From NCBI RefSeq assembly GCF_013337285.1, contig NZ_SUPW01000002.1:62001-126000 (forward strand): a DNA stretch of 64,000 bases, written 5' to 3'. The stretch comes from Agrobacterium tumefaciens (lineage in GTDB: Bacteria > Pseudomonadota > Alphaproteobacteria > Rhizobiales > Rhizobiaceae). The notes below the pieces were generated by a model, which was given only the letters and a program-made list of their open reading frames with translations, was not told the DNA's origin and searched no databases. The position numbers were made by a program, and so were the translations under genes. Positions 62,561 to 64,000 of this stretch are shown one piece after another (positions within the stretch are counted from its first letter, which is position 1; every line of letters starts with the position of its first letter).

Positions 62561-63145
62561 TCAGCGATACCCGCATTGCTGCAACTGCGCCTCGTAACGC
62601 AGCGCCATGTTGGCGGAGCGGCGGGCGGCCTTCTGGACGGCGGAATTGTTGCGCCAGCTGCCCTTGGCATAACCGGCATGGCCGGAATAATAGGCGAGGT
62701 AGAGATTATAGGGGTCGTTCAGCGAAATGCCGTTTTCGCGGCGGCTTTTGGCGTGATACCAGCCGACGAAGTGGATGGCATCGGTGAAATCGGTGCGGCT
62801 TGCTCCCCGGCGGCCGGTTTCACGCTGGTAGACACTCCATGTGCCATCCAGCGCCTGGGCATAACCATAAGCGCTGGACTGGCGCGTCCAGGGAATGAAG
62901 CCCAGGAGCTTGGTGCGCGGCGGCCGCGCATAGGGGCGGAAGGCGGATTCGGTATAGATCGTCGCCATCATCACAGGCACCGGCACGCCAAACTCCCGTT
63001 CCGCCGCTTTCGCATCACGTCGCCAGTTGTTGAAGATGCCGTTTCGCTGCTCGAAAATCGCACAGGCATTGGTGACCTGCGACGGTGCGGTGGCGCAGCC
63101 GGCAAGAACGAGCATCAAAAAAACTACGGCCAATACGCCACGCAT
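62561..63145 (-). CDS. Transglycosylase SLT-domain lipoprotein
   Basis: 194 residues. Signal II with LVLAGC (Cys17). Lysozyme-like domain with probable catalytic E66 (MATIYTESAFRPYARP), then SSAYGYAQALDGTWSVYQ and NLYLAYYSGHAGY. Outer-membrane-anchored peptidoglycan-cleaving enzyme. ATG 63145 begins the signal; an upstream in-frame start is 14 codons earlier. Confidence 0.92.
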   Translation of the reverse strand: MRGVLAVVFLMLVLAGCATAPSQVTNACAIFEQRNGIFNNWRRDAKAAEREFGVPVPVMMATIYTESAFRPYARPPRTKLLGFIPWTRQSSAYGYAQALDGTWSVYQRETGRRGASRTDFTDAIHFVGWYHAKSRRENGISLNDPYNLYLAYYSGHAGYAKGSWRNNSAVQKAARRSANMALRYEAQLQQCGYR

Positions 63146-63187
63146 AACGGAACCCTTTCGTTCCGCTATTCTTAAATTGCTAACCAT

Positions 63188-63829
63188 TAACGTCGGGTTT
63201 TAAGACAAGGTTAATTCAAATGCCGCCGATCAGGGGCTCGTTAACCCGCTGAAAATTCCTGTGTCCGGGATGGGGCGAAAGCGTGTGCCCAGCTTCGCCT
63301 GCGCGCCTTTTTTCAAGACATTCATCCCCGCGCATCCCCGGTCCTGCCGGGCCGGCTATACTCGCCGCCATCCCGGTCATCGAGCGTGCGCGCGGCGCAA
63401 GATGGGCGGGACAGGCGGCCAAAACCGGGGAGTTTCCCGATGTCACGGTTGAGGCGGCCGGCATATGTCCATCCTCCAAACAGGAACCGGTTTGGCGGGC
63501 GGTGTATATGTTGAGACCGGGGCCGCATCGCCTGCAAACCCTCAACCATCCATTCAATACCCCGCAGCGATGCGGCCCATTTATCGCCTCTCAACACTGC
63601 TTCCGAATTGGGGCGGTGATATCGGCGCATATTTGAATAAAAAGCGATCGCTGTACAAAAATGAAAACCGATAAAATTGTAGCAATCGGCTTAAAGCGGT
63701 CGAAAACAGTCGTGTGCCATTGTGGGATCACAGACGGAGAGCGCCTTTGAAAAGAGACGCTTCCAAAAACAGAAATCGAGACCGGCACAAGTCGGCGGAT
63801 CGCCAAACGGGGTATGAAATGTTGAAGAA
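63188..63829. other. Long intergenic region (642 bp) without supported gene
   Basis: Upstream of the lipoprotein (minus) and the secreted protein (plus). Several open frames up to 117 codons exist on both strands, but they lack a Shine-Dalgarno and plausible protein composition. The right part (63640-63760) is AT-rich and probably holds the promoter of the next gene. Confidence 0.5.
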
Positions 63830-64000
63830 GATTATTGCTGCTGCCATCTGCGGAATTGTCGTTGCTTCCATGTCCACCCATGCCGATGCGGCGGGTGCTG
63901 CCGGTTTTGCCCGTGGTTTTGCCGCCGTCGAAAAGAGTGCGGTAACGCAGATCGGTGTTTCGGCTCCCGGCGGTTTCGATGGCTGCGTTCTTGCCGCCGG
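63830..64000 (+). CDS. Secreted protein, N-terminal part (cut by window end)
   Basis: 57 codons visible, open to the end. Signal peptide (KKIIAAAICGIVVASMSTHADAA), cleavage near HADA-AGA. Mature start GAAGFARGFAAVEKSAVTQIGVS. ACGGGG lies before the ATG. Family not recognisable from the visible part. Confidence 0.65.

Noticed and set aside
63283..63636. 117-codon plus-strand frame in the long intergenic region
   Set aside because: No ribosome-binding site and Pro/Arg/Ala-rich composition; equally long frames exist on the opposite strand.

Overview
The window reads as a chromosome segment of an Agrobacterium/Rhizobium-group alphaproteobacterium. It has roughly 60% GC and dense, mostly co-directional operons. 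Transport genes are very abundant, the iron/heme systems are of rhizobial type (HmuTUV, HutX, an IsdG-type HmuQ-like enzyme, a FatB-type siderophore ABC importer), and families of short palindromic intergenic repeats typical of Rhizobiaceae are present. No phage, insertion sequence, CRISPR array or integrase was seen. The genus call is inference from gene content and protein resemblance.

Layout. 1-9.5 kb: the C-terminal part of a LysR regulator, then a D-amino-acid module (transaminase plus DmpA-type aminopeptidase), then a seven-gene minus-strand cluster: DapA-like lyase, GntR regulator, sugar-type ABC importer (binding protein, two permeases, ATPase) and a YihV-like PfkB kinase. 9.8-15.2 kb: heme oxygenase, then the pyrimidine-degradation operon rutABCDEF behind a sigma-54-type promoter and bracketed by two direct copies of an 89-bp repeat. 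15.2-24.7 kb: transhydrogenase pntAB, an MHS transporter with a large extra-membrane insertion, asd, an MltB-like transglycosylase, carbonic anhydrase and a pyridoxal kinase. 24.8-32.2 kb: cardiolipin synthase, an EEP-fold hydrolase, and an RND efflux pump with its adaptor. 32.2-38.7 kb: an alpha/beta-hydrolase lacking its nucleophile, two LysR regulators, an MFS exporter, an aldo/keto reductase, tRNA-Gly(GCC), a TTG-initiated small gene and dps.

38.7-42.6 kb: siderophore ABC importer behind an ICE-like (Irr) box. 43.1-49.6 kb: tripartite tricarboxylate transporter tctCBA, an iron-type periplasmic binding protein, and a divergent TctD/TctE-like two-component system. 49.6-53.6 kb: a HigBA-like toxin-antitoxin pair, purU, a YbaY/META-like secreted protein, an XRE/DUF2975 pair and a small secreted protein. 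53.7-57.6 kb: the heme locus, with hutX-hmuQ divergent from hmuTUV. 57.6-64 kb: YbaN-like protein, glyoxalase-like protein, ung, a DUF2218-SIP fusion, an MhqO/MhqD-like quinone-detoxification pair, an SLT lipoprotein and the start of a secreted protein.

Iron is a recurring theme: siderophore uptake, a siderophore-interacting reductase, Dps, heme import, and two unrelated heme-degrading enzymes occur within 50 kb. The other theme is nitrogen and carbon scavenging (rut, the D-amino-acid module, the sugar-type operon, Tct). Start codons were adjusted where a Shine-Dalgarno sequence, signal peptide or operon overlap pointed to a better start. Several genes appear to start with TTG or GTG.
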